Positions 36,819 through 45,818 of a stretch of DNA of 64,000 bases are shown in pieces. The DNA is from Nitrosomonas sp. JL21. GTDB taxonomy: Bacteria; Pseudomonadota; Gammaproteobacteria; Burkholderiales; Nitrosomonadaceae. Under the pieces are notes generated by a model that did no database searches, was not told the DNA's origin, and saw only the letters and a program-made list of their open reading frames with translations. Location: NCBI RefSeq assembly GCF_009833095.1, contig NZ_QRCB01000043.1, forward strand, positions 16,648 through 80,647, in the 5' to 3' direction. Both the position numbers and the translations under genes were made by a program. Each line of letters opens with the position of its first letter. Within the stretch, counting starts at the first letter, position 1.

Positions 36819-37667
36819 GTGATATCGATGACCAGCATTTTAACTTATCTTGTAGCTATTTTGCTTTATATCCTGATTGGTTGGTATTTTTGGAGAAATA
36901 CTTGGAATTCACAACCATCCGTCGATGGTGAGCCCGGATTCGTTAATTTGAACTGGATGCATTATATGATGCTGGCACCGCTGGCGTTGCATGCAGTCAC
37001 ACTGTACCAGTCGATGTTTATCGGTGCTGGACTGAGCTTTGGTTTAGGCAGCGCAATTTCAGCTATCGTCTGGTTGACTGCATTCATTTATTGGTTCTCG
37101 GGGTTTTTCAATCGCCTGCAGGGACTTCAAACGCTGGTGGCACCCATTGCCGCCGCAGCTGCGATAGCGCTCGTGCTGCCATTGGTCTTTCCATCGGTGC
37201 GTCCATTGGAGAATACCGAGTTACCTGCTTTCAGAGCCCATATGCTGGTCGCTATGATGGCCTACAGCTTGTTGACCATCGCGGCTTTGCATGCTTTATT
37301 GATGATCGTCGTCGAACGTCACTTGCACCATCCCGCCGCGCACTCAGTCTTAACCAATTTGCCGCCGTTGCTGGCGATGGAGAAATTATTGTTCCGCATC
37401 ATCTGGGCCGGATTCATTCTCCTGACACTGACATTGCTGAGTGGTGTAGTGTTTTCCAAAGAAGTATTTGGTCAGCCGCTTACTTTTTCGCATAAGACGC
37501 TGTTTGGATTTATTTCATGGGGCGTTTTTGCGGCCTTGCTCACTGGCAGGCAACTGTATGGATGGCGGGGAAGAATTGCGATCCGCTGGACGCTCACGGG
37601 TTTTGTAACGTTATTGCTGGCGTATATTGGCAGTAAGTTTGTTCTGGAAATCGTTCTGAATCGCTAG
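36819..37667 (+). CDS. CcsA/HemX-type cytochrome c assembly membrane protein (YpjD-like)
   Basis: A 282-residue integral membrane protein with about eight helices and the cytochrome c assembly domain, including the C-terminal HKTLFGFISWGVFAALLTGRQLYGWRGRIAIRW. This short form, divergent from ffh, is the YpjD type found throughout beta- and gammaproteobacteria. The true CcsA haem chaperone carries a WWD motif, which I do not see, so its exact role is uncertain. Confidence 0.88.
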   Translation: MISMTSILTYLVAILLYILIGWYFWRNTWNSQPSVDGEPGFVNLNWMHYMMLAPLALHAVTLYQSMFIGAGLSFGLGSAISAIVWLTAFIYWFSGFFNRLQGLQTLVAPIAAAAAIALVLPLVFPSVRPLENTELPAFRAHMLVAMMAYSLLTIAALHALLMIVVERHLHHPAAHSVLTNLPPLLAMEKLLFRIIWAGFILLTLTLLSGVVFSKEVFGQPLTFSHKTLFGFISWGVFAALLTGRQLYGWRGRIAIRWTLTGFVTLLLAYIGSKFVLEIVLNR

Positions 37668-37682
37668 AAAGCCCTGGAAAAG

Positions 37683-37695
37683 CTATCAGTGATAG
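37683..37695. promoter_or_regulatory. Short perfect palindrome identical to the core of a Tet operator
   Basis: CTATCAGTGATAG is a perfect 13-base dyad with one central base, lying 16 bases after the CcsA-like stop and about 245 bases before the SH3 lipoprotein start. It equals the inner part of the classical tetO2 operator. No TetR-family gene is in the window, so it may be chance or the site of a distant repressor. Confidence 0.3.
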
Positions 37696-37940
37696 TCATC
37701 ACGCAAGGCAAAATGGGTTGGGTCTGAGCAGTTTGTCAATGATCAATAACCACGTTGAAGCAATTTTACGAAACATGGCCTGATCTTGTAGTATCCAGAC
37801 CTTCCTCAGAGCTTTCTTAAGCTGGATGTGAAGCATGCTGAAGAACTTTTAAAATTATGTGTGAACTCGGAAAACGTGCCGCTATAAAAATGATAGCAGC
37901 AAATTATTTGATCAATTACTGGAAATTGTGGAGAGATTGG

Positions 37941-38729
37941 ATGATAAGATTCTTGCCGGTGACATCGTTTTCTTCATGCAGATCGGATCGTCTCACGCAT
38001 TCATTTCTTTTTTTACTGCCTATCTTGATCTTGGCAGGATGCGCTCCTCAAAAACCCATATTGATTCCCGTGGTGGAATCTGTCCCAGCGCCTGAACCGC
38101 AGTATGAAGAGTTGAAGAATGAAATCGCTCGGCTTGAAAAAATAATCGCAGAAAAAGAAGAGGTCATTAAAAATCAGCAACTGCGTCAGCAGAGCCAAGC
38201 GCATGTGCTGAGAGAAACCAACAAAGAAGCTGCTCGTGCTCAAGTCAAGCTTCATCGGTTGGCCACAAAACCGAGCACGGCGTCGGCTATTGCAGAGGTC
38301 GAGGCTTCATTGGAACATCTGAAACAGACCAGACTCTCGTCGTTTGATCAAATCCTGCAAATGCAGGCGCAACGACTATTGGATACCGCAACATTGTTTT
38401 ATTCGAAAGAGCAATATGCAGCAGCCATGAGCCATGTGGCGCAAGCAAACAGCTTCATTGGATTGATTCAGGATGAGAAGCGTAAAAAAATAACGCATGT
38501 CGATCCCTTGTTGCTTGAATTTCACGTGCCGGTCAAATTACGAACCACGAAGAATGTGAATTTACGTAAAGAACCGAATTCACATGCACGCGTATTGAGC
38601 ACACTCAAGAAAGACACTCATCTGATTGCCAATGCAAATCAAGGGCCATGGGTACGTATCCAAATCGACAAAACCCAGGGCTGGGTGCTTTATACGATGC
38701 TGGAGCGGGATGAAAGCCGAACTCCGTAA
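37941..38729 (+). CDS. Lipoprotein with coiled coil and bacterial SH3 domain
   Basis: A 262-residue predicted lipoprotein. The lipobox LILAGC follows a hydrophobic stretch, a proline-rich linker comes next, then a charged coiled coil (EELKNEIARLEKIIAEKEEVI) and a helical region. A C-terminal SH3-type domain reads VNLRKEPNSHARVLSTLKKD to QGWVLYTML. SH3b domains commonly bind peptidoglycan. I chose the ATG at 37941 (GGAGAG before it) over the ATG at 37857, which would put an implausible tail before the signal peptide. Confidence 0.82.
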   Translation: MIRFLPVTSFSSCRSDRLTHSFLFLLPILILAGCAPQKPILIPVVESVPAPEPQYEELKNEIARLEKIIAEKEEVIKNQQLRQQSQAHVLRETNKEAARAQVKLHRLATKPSTASAIAEVEASLEHLKQTRLSSFDQILQMQAQRLLDTATLFYSKEQYAAAMSHVAQANSFIGLIQDEKRKKITHVDPLLLEFHVPVKLRTTKNVNLRKEPNSHARVLSTLKKDTHLIANANQGPWVRIQIDKTQGWVLYTMLERDESRTP

Positions 38730-38999
38730 GGAGTTGCTGTTTAATTGACTGCACGAACGAATTGTACCGTTGCGAAGTTACTCATTCTCTCGTCTATCGT
38801 GCTGAGTTGCCCTGACTGCTGCGTTCCGTGCGTCTATCGCTGCATCTCCTTTGCCGATGATTAGCGTTTCCTTAGAAAGGAACGTTGAAAAAATACCGAA
38901 GGGGCAGGGTGAATGATCAGTACATGTCGATCTGCATGGTCGAGCGCTGAATTCTTCGGAGCTCTTTAAAAGGAATAGAGAAATAGTGCAGCGCTAGTC

Positions 39000-40655
39000 T
39001 TATGCTGCGCTGGGTTTGGGTTGCATGCAGTAGGCTTGATTGCGTCCAGCATGTTTTGCTTCGTATAGAGCACTGTCGACCCGCGACAGTAGTATGGTCA
39101 ACGAGGTGTCTTCGGGTTCACTTTGAATGATACCGATGCTTAATGTCACTTGAACTGTATTATTGATGGCATTGCAATAAATATTGGCTACATGCGAGCG
39201 TATCCGCTCAGCGGTTTTCATTGCTTCATCGACGGTTGTTTCTGTCAATATCAGTATGAATTCATCCCCCCCATATCGCGCAGCGAAATCGACGCTACGA
39301 ATGCAATGAAAAATTTTCTTGGCTACCGCAGTCAGGATTTCGTCACCCGCGACATGTCCCAGGCTGTCGTTAAGCGCTTTAAAATAATCCACGTCGATCA
39401 TCAGCACCGCAAACGGACGTTTATTTCGCGCATAACGGGCGAGCTGATCATTGATGATCAAGTTGAGTTTGTTGCGGTTATAGAGTCCGGTCAGACTATC
39501 CGTGATCGACAGGGTTTCCAGTAATTGATTCTTCAATTGCATGGCAGTGCTTGCGGCATTGATTTCAGCTTGATTCTGACGCAGTTTATCCGTCATCTGA
39601 TTGAACATCTGCGTGAGTTGGCCCATTTCATTTTGTTGAGTGGTGTTCAATTCGACGTTGAGATCCCCTTTGACGATTCTTTCCGTCGCACAAATGAGTC
39701 GTTGCAACGGCACGACAATCGCATGACCCATCCTAAAGGCGATGGCTGCAACTATCAGCAGAAGTGTACTGATGAAACCGATGAAGAGATTACGCTGTTG
39801 TATCCAAGTCGCGTAGATGGATTCGTGGCTTCTGCTGGCAATGATGGTGATGGGAGGTTGTTCCGACGTGTAGGCCAAACCGATGGCTTTTTCCTGATGC
39901 AATCCCGGAAACATCTCAAACTCACCCGGATTATCCTGCAAGCGTTGCAGCACCTCGGGGGCGAGCGATAGCGAAGGATTTGTCTCGTCGTGTGCCAAGG
40001 TATGACTGGCCAACATGACATTGCCGTTCTTATCCAATAACAGTACATCCCCAGGGGGCGATTTCACTGAATCCTTCAAGCTGGGTTGAACATACCGCAA
40101 GTCAAACGTTACGATGAGCGCACCCAAAATATAATCATCGATGGACAATACCGGTACCGAGATGCTCAGCGTTGCTGTTGAATAGGCATCATCCCAGTGA
40201 GGAGGAATCACGACATTGCCCTGAATCGAAGCGCTTTCAGGCCAGTTGGGTGGAAGTGACTCAATGACAGGGGTGGCCATATTGCTTGCAATGATCTTGC
40301 CCTCTGTATCGATGACTGTTAATTCGAGCACCGTGTCTAATTTATTGTGTACGGATTTTAGATAGTGCTCCAATATGATTTGTTGTATCAGTGGTTTATT
40401 ATCAGCCTGATTGAGCTGGGATAGGCCTTCAATCAGAATCTTGGAAGTGGATAATTCTCGGGCAATGTAGACTTGATCCTTGGTCCACAAATCCAATTCA
40501 CGACTGGCATGATTGGCTAATGCGCGCAGTTCTCGCGTTACATTCTCACTGATCATCGTTTCATTTTGCTGAAACGCGAGTATTCCCAACCCTAATGATG
40601 GGATTAAAGTGGCTAAGATAGAAAAAACGATGATTTTGCTTTTAATACTTTTCAA
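39000..40655 (-). CDS. Membrane diguanylate cyclase (Cache-HAMP-GGDEF)
   Basis: A 551-residue membrane protein. An N-terminal helix (about residues 8-27) and a second near 292-310 enclose an extracytoplasmic Cache-type sensor. A HAMP domain (VVPLQRLICATERIVKGDL) and a GGDEF domain follow. The active site is intact (RYGGDEFIL) and the inhibitory RxxD site (RSVD) stands five residues before it, so it should make c-di-GMP and be product-inhibited. The ligand is unknown. Confidence 0.92.
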   Translation of the reverse strand: MKSIKSKIIVFSILATLIPSLGLGILAFQQNETMISENVTRELRALANHASRELDLWTKDQVYIARELSTSKILIEGLSQLNQADNKPLIQQIILEHYLKSVHNKLDTVLELTVIDTEGKIIASNMATPVIESLPPNWPESASIQGNVVIPPHWDDAYSTATLSISVPVLSIDDYILGALIVTFDLRYVQPSLKDSVKSPPGDVLLLDKNGNVMLASHTLAHDETNPSLSLAPEVLQRLQDNPGEFEMFPGLHQEKAIGLAYTSEQPPITIIASRSHESIYATWIQQRNLFIGFISTLLLIVAAIAFRMGHAIVVPLQRLICATERIVKGDLNVELNTTQQNEMGQLTQMFNQMTDKLRQNQAEINAASTAMQLKNQLLETLSITDSLTGLYNRNKLNLIINDQLARYARNKRPFAVLMIDVDYFKALNDSLGHVAGDEILTAVAKKIFHCIRSVDFAARYGGDEFILILTETTVDEAMKTAERIRSHVANIYCNAINNTVQVTLSIGIIQSEPEDTSLTILLSRVDSALYEAKHAGRNQAYCMQPKPSAA

Positions 40656-40803
40656 TGCAAATATCCTTATAACGAAGGAATTTTACAGTGTAGCCAAGTT
40701 GAGAATATAGTCGAATAAGGATACTTTATTGTCTCTATTTAATCTTCCGAATCCAATGGCATCGTTTAGACGGTTGGGTGAAAAGCGAGAATTCTGGATA
40801 GAA

Positions 40804-41229
40804 CTAGGCGGTATGAAGCGCTACCAATTGTCGATCCGGATAATTGTTCATTTGATATCCTTGCCATAATCTCGTGGCAATGAATGACGCCACTGCATCA
40901 GCGTGTTGTTGCAGATCAGGATTTCCGAGTTCTTCCGTTGTTTGTTTGAAAAGCTGCAACCAACGCTCGAACAATTCTGCCGTGAGTTCGGGCAATGCAA
41001 TGTGTTTGGGCATGGGAGCGCCACGGAATCGACTGGTTCCCCGCAATTGAGCAGACCAGAAGTTGGTCATCTGCACGAAATGGGCATCCCAGTCAATCAC
41101 ATGAGCTTCAAAAATGGGTCCTAAAGAAGGATCTTTTCTGGCTTTGGCGTAAAAAGTATGCACCAGTTGAGAAATTTCTTCTTCAGTATATCGATCAGGA
41201 TTAGGTGTAGGAAATGGTGAGTGATTCAT
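40804..41229 (-). CDS. Group III truncated haemoglobin
   Basis: A 141-residue 2-over-2 globin of group III (P). Visible features are the B-helix FYAKARKDP with Tyr at B10, the proximal histidine in PMPKHIALP and the tryptophan in ERWLQLF (G8). These proteins bind oxygen or NO; the physiological role is unclear, and a nitrosative role would fit an NO-producing host. I chose the ATG at 41229 because the longer frame begins with TTG six codons upstream. Confidence 0.88.
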   Translation of the reverse strand: MNHSPFPTPNPDRYTEEEISQLVHTFYAKARKDPSLGPIFEAHVIDWDAHFVQMTNFWSAQLRGTSRFRGAPMPKHIALPELTAELFERWLQLFKQTTEELGNPDLQQHADAVASFIATRLWQGYQMNNYPDRQLVALHTA

Positions 41230-41414
41230 AATTTGTTTATGGTTCAAGAGTCTTACAATGAATAAATATTACAACACACGAAATTTATTTTTTTGTGTAG
41301 ACAGGGGAGTTTATCTTTCGTTCTTCAAATTGTCCAATTGTAATAAAGTGTGCGCTATAGTGACGTTGAAAATGACCAGAATTTTTGCCATGAAAAAATT
41401 GAATTCACACGCCT

Positions 41415-43025
41415 ATGAAAAATTTAACGGGTAAGGCATTGCTGGTTGATCCAGCGCTGACCAAATCGACGGCATTCACGCGCGAAGAACGCGAGAACTA
41501 TGGTTTGCGCGGTTTACTGCCTTATGATGTGGCAAGCATCCATAAGCAAATCGAACGTGTGCTGGGAAGTATGCGTAGCAAGAGCACTGCGATAGAAAAA
41601 TATATTTTCCTGAATGCATTATTGGAGCGTAACCAGCGCTTGTTCTATCGCACCATGATCGATCACATGGAAGAAATCATGCCTTTGGTCTACACCCCTA
41701 CGGTCGGGGAAGCGTGCAAGGAATTTGCCCATATCTTTAGAAAACCGCAGGGATTTTATATTACGCCTGAGGATCGCGGAGATATCGCCAGAATTTTAAA
41801 AAATTGGCCTGACGAAGATATCCGCGTGATCGTAGTCACGGACGGGGAGAGGATACTTGGTCTGGGAGATCTGGGTGCCAATGGAATGGGAATTTCGATT
41901 GGAAAAATTGCATTGTATGTGGCCTGCGCTGGCATTCATCCGGCGCATTGCATGCCCGTCATGCTAGATGTCGGCACCAATAACTTGGTCTTGCGAACCG
42001 ATCCGCTTTATTTGGGCTATCCCCATCCCCGAATCAGCGGAGAGTCCTATCGATCACTGGTCGATGAATTCATCCAGGCTGTTCAGCATTGTTTCCCCAA
42101 GGCACTTATTCAATTCGAAGATTTTCTGACGCCGAACGCATTTGAATTTCTGGATCGCTACAGCCCGAAAGTGCGGTGTTTCAATGATGATATCCAAGGC
42201 ACCGCTGCGGTTACATTGGCCGGCATTTATTCTTCATGCCGGATCACTGGCAAACGATTTGCCGATTTAAATATCATGTTTCTGGGTACCGGCTCGGCGG
42301 CAAGCGGTACGGCGGAATTGCTGGTGGATGCCTTGTGCGTCGCTGGATTGACCGAGTCTGAAGCGCACAGGCGGCTCTGGTTCATGGGCAGGAACGGATT
42401 GGTGACCCTGAACAGCGGCAACATCAAACCGCGCATCAAACCTTTCATGCATGACCATCCATCCTATGGATTTGTCGAGGCGATCGGGAAAATCAAGCCA
42501 GATGTGCTGATTGGTGCTACCGGCGTTGCAGGAACCTTTACAGAAGCAGTCATAGGTGAAATGGCCAGAGTCAATGAACGCCCGGTGATCATTGCGTTAT
42601 CGAATCCGACTTCGCATACCGAATGCACAGCGGAGCAGGCATACCACTGGAGTGATGGGCGGGCTATTTTCGCCAGCGGCAGTCCGTTCGATCCAGTGTG
42701 GTACAGAAATCAATTGCTTAAACCGGCTCAGGGTAATAATGCCTATATTTTTCCTGGTATTGGATTAGGTATTCATGCCAGCTCGGCCCGGCTGGTAACG
42801 CAAAAAATGTTTCTAGCCGCAGCTCAGGTATTGGCCAGCAGCGTGACAGACGCTGAGCTCAAAGATGGATCGATTTATCCTAAGCTGACGCGGGTTCGAC
42901 AGGTATCCCAAGCCATAGCTGTTGCAGTGTGCCGCATTGCACTGCAAGAAGGGCTGGCAGAGACTGATCTGCCGGGTGATATGGATGATTTCGTTCGATC
43001 ACTCATGTACGACCCTAATTATTGA
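41415..43025 (+). CDS. maeA: NAD-dependent malic enzyme
   Basis: A 536-residue enzyme that decarboxylates malate to pyruvate. Conserved segments are YTPTVGEACKEF, VTDGERILGLGDLGANGMGI, the metal-binding FEDFLTPNAFEFLDRY and FNDDIQGTAAVTLAG, and the nucleotide fold FLGTGSAASGTAELL. Length and sequence match the large bacterial SfcA/MaeA type rather than the MaeB-phosphotransacetylase fusion. NAD versus NADP preference is inferred from the family. Confidence 0.92.
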   Translation: MKNLTGKALLVDPALTKSTAFTREERENYGLRGLLPYDVASIHKQIERVLGSMRSKSTAIEKYIFLNALLERNQRLFYRTMIDHMEEIMPLVYTPTVGEACKEFAHIFRKPQGFYITPEDRGDIARILKNWPDEDIRVIVVTDGERILGLGDLGANGMGISIGKIALYVACAGIHPAHCMPVMLDVGTNNLVLRTDPLYLGYPHPRISGESYRSLVDEFIQAVQHCFPKALIQFEDFLTPNAFEFLDRYSPKVRCFNDDIQGTAAVTLAGIYSSCRITGKRFADLNIMFLGTGSAASGTAELLVDALCVAGLTESEAHRRLWFMGRNGLVTLNSGNIKPRIKPFMHDHPSYGFVEAIGKIKPDVLIGATGVAGTFTEAVIGEMARVNERPVIIALSNPTSHTECTAEQAYHWSDGRAIFASGSPFDPVWYRNQLLKPAQGNNAYIFPGIGLGIHASSARLVTQKMFLAAAQVLASSVTDAELKDGSIYPKLTRVRQVSQAIAVAVCRIALQEGLAETDLPGDMDDFVRSLMYDPNY

Positions 43026-43170
43026 GAAGAAATTAGGACAGTGCTGAAATGGGGCTGCACGTGGTCGAGGCACTGAAATCCGACTCAAGCTGCATGGGAA
43101 TACTCATGGCCAGCATTTCTTCCTACCGTTACCTTGTTTGACCGTTGTTTGCGACCTGTTTGCGGATTTT

Positions 43171-44001
43171 CTAGCCGAACAAATTGACCACGCCATCGAG
43201 ACCGACGTAGTTGAGGGAATAAGTAGCATGCTCCCTGACAATCGGCTTGGCATGATAGGCAATGCTGACGCCGGCTGCAGTCATCATATCGAGATCATTG
43301 GCGCCATCGCCCATGGCGATGATCTGCTCCGGCTTGATTCCCAATTCGTCACGAACGCGGTTCAGCACATCCGCTTTTCCTTCTCGACCGATGATCTTTC
43401 CGAGAACTTTGCCGGTCAATCGATTCTCTTCGATTTGCAATACATTGGCGGCAGCATAATCCAATCCCAAGCGGGTTTTGATCCGTTCGGTAAAGAACGT
43501 GAAGCCACCGGAAATCACCATGGTCTTGATGCCCGCCCGCTGAGCTTGCTGCAGCATTTTTTCAGCACCGGGGCTCAATCGAACTCGCTCGTCATAGACC
43601 TTTTGCAGCGCATCTTGATGCAATCCTTGCAATAGTTGCGTGCGTCGGGTCAGGCTTTCTTCGAAACTGATTTCTCCGCGCATGGTTTGCTGGGTAATCG
43701 CAGCCACCTGCGGTTTGATATCGTGCATGTCGGCAATTTCATCAATGGATTCGATCGCCAATAGCGTGGAATCCATATCCATCGCAATTAATCTGAAATC
43801 GGAAAATTTGAGCTGGGGATTTACAAAAGCATAATCCAACTCGATGTCAGCGCAATGACTGGCGACTTCGTCCGAATATTCGGCATCGGTCAACCGGAAT
43901 GCCTGACCGGTGATGCGCTCGATGCCACTGGCATGAGATAGCTTGGCCAGTGTGCGCAGATCGCTGTTATTGATTTCTAATCCTTGGATGATGAGATTCA
44001 T
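43171..44001 (-). CDS. serB: Phosphoserine phosphatase SerB
   Basis: A 276-residue HAD-family enzyme for the last step of serine synthesis. The nucleophile motif is IAMDMDSTLLAIESIDEIAD, with the first Asp of DMDST as phosphoacceptor; VISGGFTFF and AMGDGANDLDMM are motifs II and III/IV. I chose the ATG at 43999-44001 because homologues begin near MNLIIQGLEI; a longer frame runs upstream into the gap. It lies 40 bases after the HDOD-GGDEF gene. Confidence 0.94.
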   Translation of the reverse strand: MNLIIQGLEINNSDLRTLAKLSHASGIERITGQAFRLTDAEYSDEVASHCADIELDYAFVNPQLKFSDFRLIAMDMDSTLLAIESIDEIADMHDIKPQVAAITQQTMRGEISFEESLTRRTQLLQGLHQDALQKVYDERVRLSPGAEKMLQQAQRAGIKTMVISGGFTFFTERIKTRLGLDYAAANVLQIEENRLTGKVLGKIIGREGKADVLNRVRDELGIKPEQIIAMGDGANDLDMMTAAGVSIAYHAKPIVREHATYSLNYVGLDGVVNLFG

Positions 44002-44041
44002 GGGAAAGATTCTATTGATTAAATGGCGAAAGGTTGAAGTT

Positions 44042-45505
44042 TTATTGTGGTTGCCATTCGATGATCTGATTGCGCCCGGCGTGTTTGGCGGCATATAGCG
44101 CGGAATCCGCTGCCTTGATCATGTCCAGCGGCTCATTGAAGTGAGCCACACCCTGTTCATTGGAAGCGACTCCAATCGACGCCGTGATACGGATGGAATA
44201 ATGGCCGTCCACTTTGTAATTGATGGCGGCAATCGCGTCTTTGAGACGGGAAATAAGATTGCGGGAAGCGGCAAGGGTAGTGCCGGGCAGAATCAGCGCA
44301 AATTCTTCTCCGCCATAACGGCTTAACGTGTCGTCCTGGCGGATTTGCTCGTAGATGGTGCTGACCACGGTGACCAGCAGCGAATCGCCGGCCAGATGAC
44401 CATGGGTGTCATTGACTTGCTTGAAGTGATCGAGATCGATGATCGCGATCGTCAGCGGCAATTTATACTGCGCGGACAGATGAAATTCGCGGCGCAGTGT
44501 TTCATCGAAATAAATGCGGTTGTGAGCGCCGGTCAAACCATCGCGCTGGGATTTTTCTTCCAATTCCTTGGCTCTCGACAAGCTGTATATCATCAGAAGC
44601 TCCTTGGCTTCTGCCATGATTGCAGTGGCTTCAGAGGAATGGTGAATTTTGATATCGAACAAGTCTTCAATGGGTTTTAAACCCGCTTCCATCAACTGAA
44701 TGACATCGATCAGAGCGGTGCCGTCCAGATCGAGCCAATTTCGGGCAGCTTCGGTCATCGCAGACATTTTCTGTGGATCTTGAGGATCGAGGAAATAATC
44801 GGCCAGGTAGCGGGATACCGCGACACAGGCTTGCAAGGTAGGATCCAGGCTTTTCGGTTCCGGTTGGCTGTGGCTGGCGATACACGCCAGTGCGATGTAA
44901 TCCGGTATGTGCCATTTTTGCAACAAAACACAGCCTAATTCATCATGTCCGGCGCCAAATGTTTGCCGTTCGATCTGCAATAATTGATCGTGATCGGTTG
45001 TTGATGAATAGATGTGGTCATACTCTTCCGGCATCATCGTTAAAAAGGCCAGAATTCCAATTTCCTGCACGAGCCCCGCCAGAAACAAATCATCTAGGAA
45101 GCCCAAGTTGAGTTTTTCACCGAGCGCCCGGCTCGCCAGCGCCGAGGCTACCGAACGGCGCCAGAAAATATCATGGTCAAATGCTGGCAAGTTGCTCGTG
45201 GGCGATTTTTTCATCACCGAATTGGCCAGCGTGAACGATAACGCAATAACGATCACTGAGTGAGTGCCAAGAATACTGACGGCCTGGCGGATATTGGTGG
45301 CCACACGCCGGGATTTATACAGCGGCGCATTGGCGGTTTTGAGTAGTTTGGCGGAAAGAACCGGATCTAACGAAATGTACTGACAGGCTTCCCCGATATC
45401 CGCATCCGGATTGTTGGCAAGCTCAATGATTTTAATGGCAACTGCGGGTAAGCTTGGTAGAGTCGTACAGTAATTGAGTCGTGATTTCAGTTTATCATCA
45501 AGCAC
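44042..45505 (-). CDS. HDOD-GGDEF signalling protein
   Basis: A 487-residue cytoplasmic protein. The N-terminal HDOD domain (about residues 12-215) begins LPSLPAVAIKIIELANNPDADIGE and has no complete HD metal site. The C-terminal GGDEF domain has the motif RYGGEEFALIL and an RxxD inhibitory site (RQDD) five residues before it, so it is probably an active diguanylate cyclase. The start is GTG with AAAGG before it. It lies upstream of serB on the same strand. Confidence 0.9.
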   Translation of the reverse strand: MLDDKLKSRLNYCTTLPSLPAVAIKIIELANNPDADIGEACQYISLDPVLSAKLLKTANAPLYKSRRVATNIRQAVSILGTHSVIVIALSFTLANSVMKKSPTSNLPAFDHDIFWRRSVASALASRALGEKLNLGFLDDLFLAGLVQEIGILAFLTMMPEEYDHIYSSTTDHDQLLQIERQTFGAGHDELGCVLLQKWHIPDYIALACIASHSQPEPKSLDPTLQACVAVSRYLADYFLDPQDPQKMSAMTEAARNWLDLDGTALIDVIQLMEAGLKPIEDLFDIKIHHSSEATAIMAEAKELLMIYSLSRAKELEEKSQRDGLTGAHNRIYFDETLRREFHLSAQYKLPLTIAIIDLDHFKQVNDTHGHLAGDSLLVTVVSTIYEQIRQDDTLSRYGGEEFALILPGTTLAASRNLISRLKDAIAAINYKVDGHYSIRITASIGVASNEQGVAHFNEPLDMIKAADSALYAAKHAGRNQIIEWQPQ

Positions 45506-45818
45506 ATTATTACCTTTTTGGAATACGAATACTATTCATAGCATATTGAATCATTGAATAATTATTGCCTATTATAGTATAAAGACCGCATTGTACTTGT
45601 CTTTGCGAGAATTAATGTAGGAATTATGCACTTTTTTGTTGTTTTACATCATTATGTGCAGAGCCGCAAAGTGATCTGACCAACTGGAAGCGTGGCTATG
45701 CTTTTATTTTTTCATGAAATTATTTTGATTATTTTAAATAAAGCAGTTATAAGGATAAGCGATGAGGTAGATCAAGGCAGCGGGCAGTTTTGCAAAAATT
45801 TTGATAAAGGAGTCGAAT
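45506..45818. other. 313-base intergenic region upstream of pepA
   Basis: The region separates the divergent HDOD-GGDEF and pepA genes. A candidate plus-strand promoter is TTGAAT (45546-45551) with TATTAT (45570-45575), spacing 18, which would give a long leader for pepA. I see no RNA gene or clear operator here. Confidence 0.4.

Noticed and set aside
38730..38999. Possible SRP RNA or other small RNA near GCTGCGTTCC, and an AGCGCTG/CAGCGCT dyad
   Set aside because: The conserved SRP loop (GGAAGG-AGC type) is absent on both strands, the dyad has a 39-base loop, and no T-run follows. I found no tRNA or known RNA motif.
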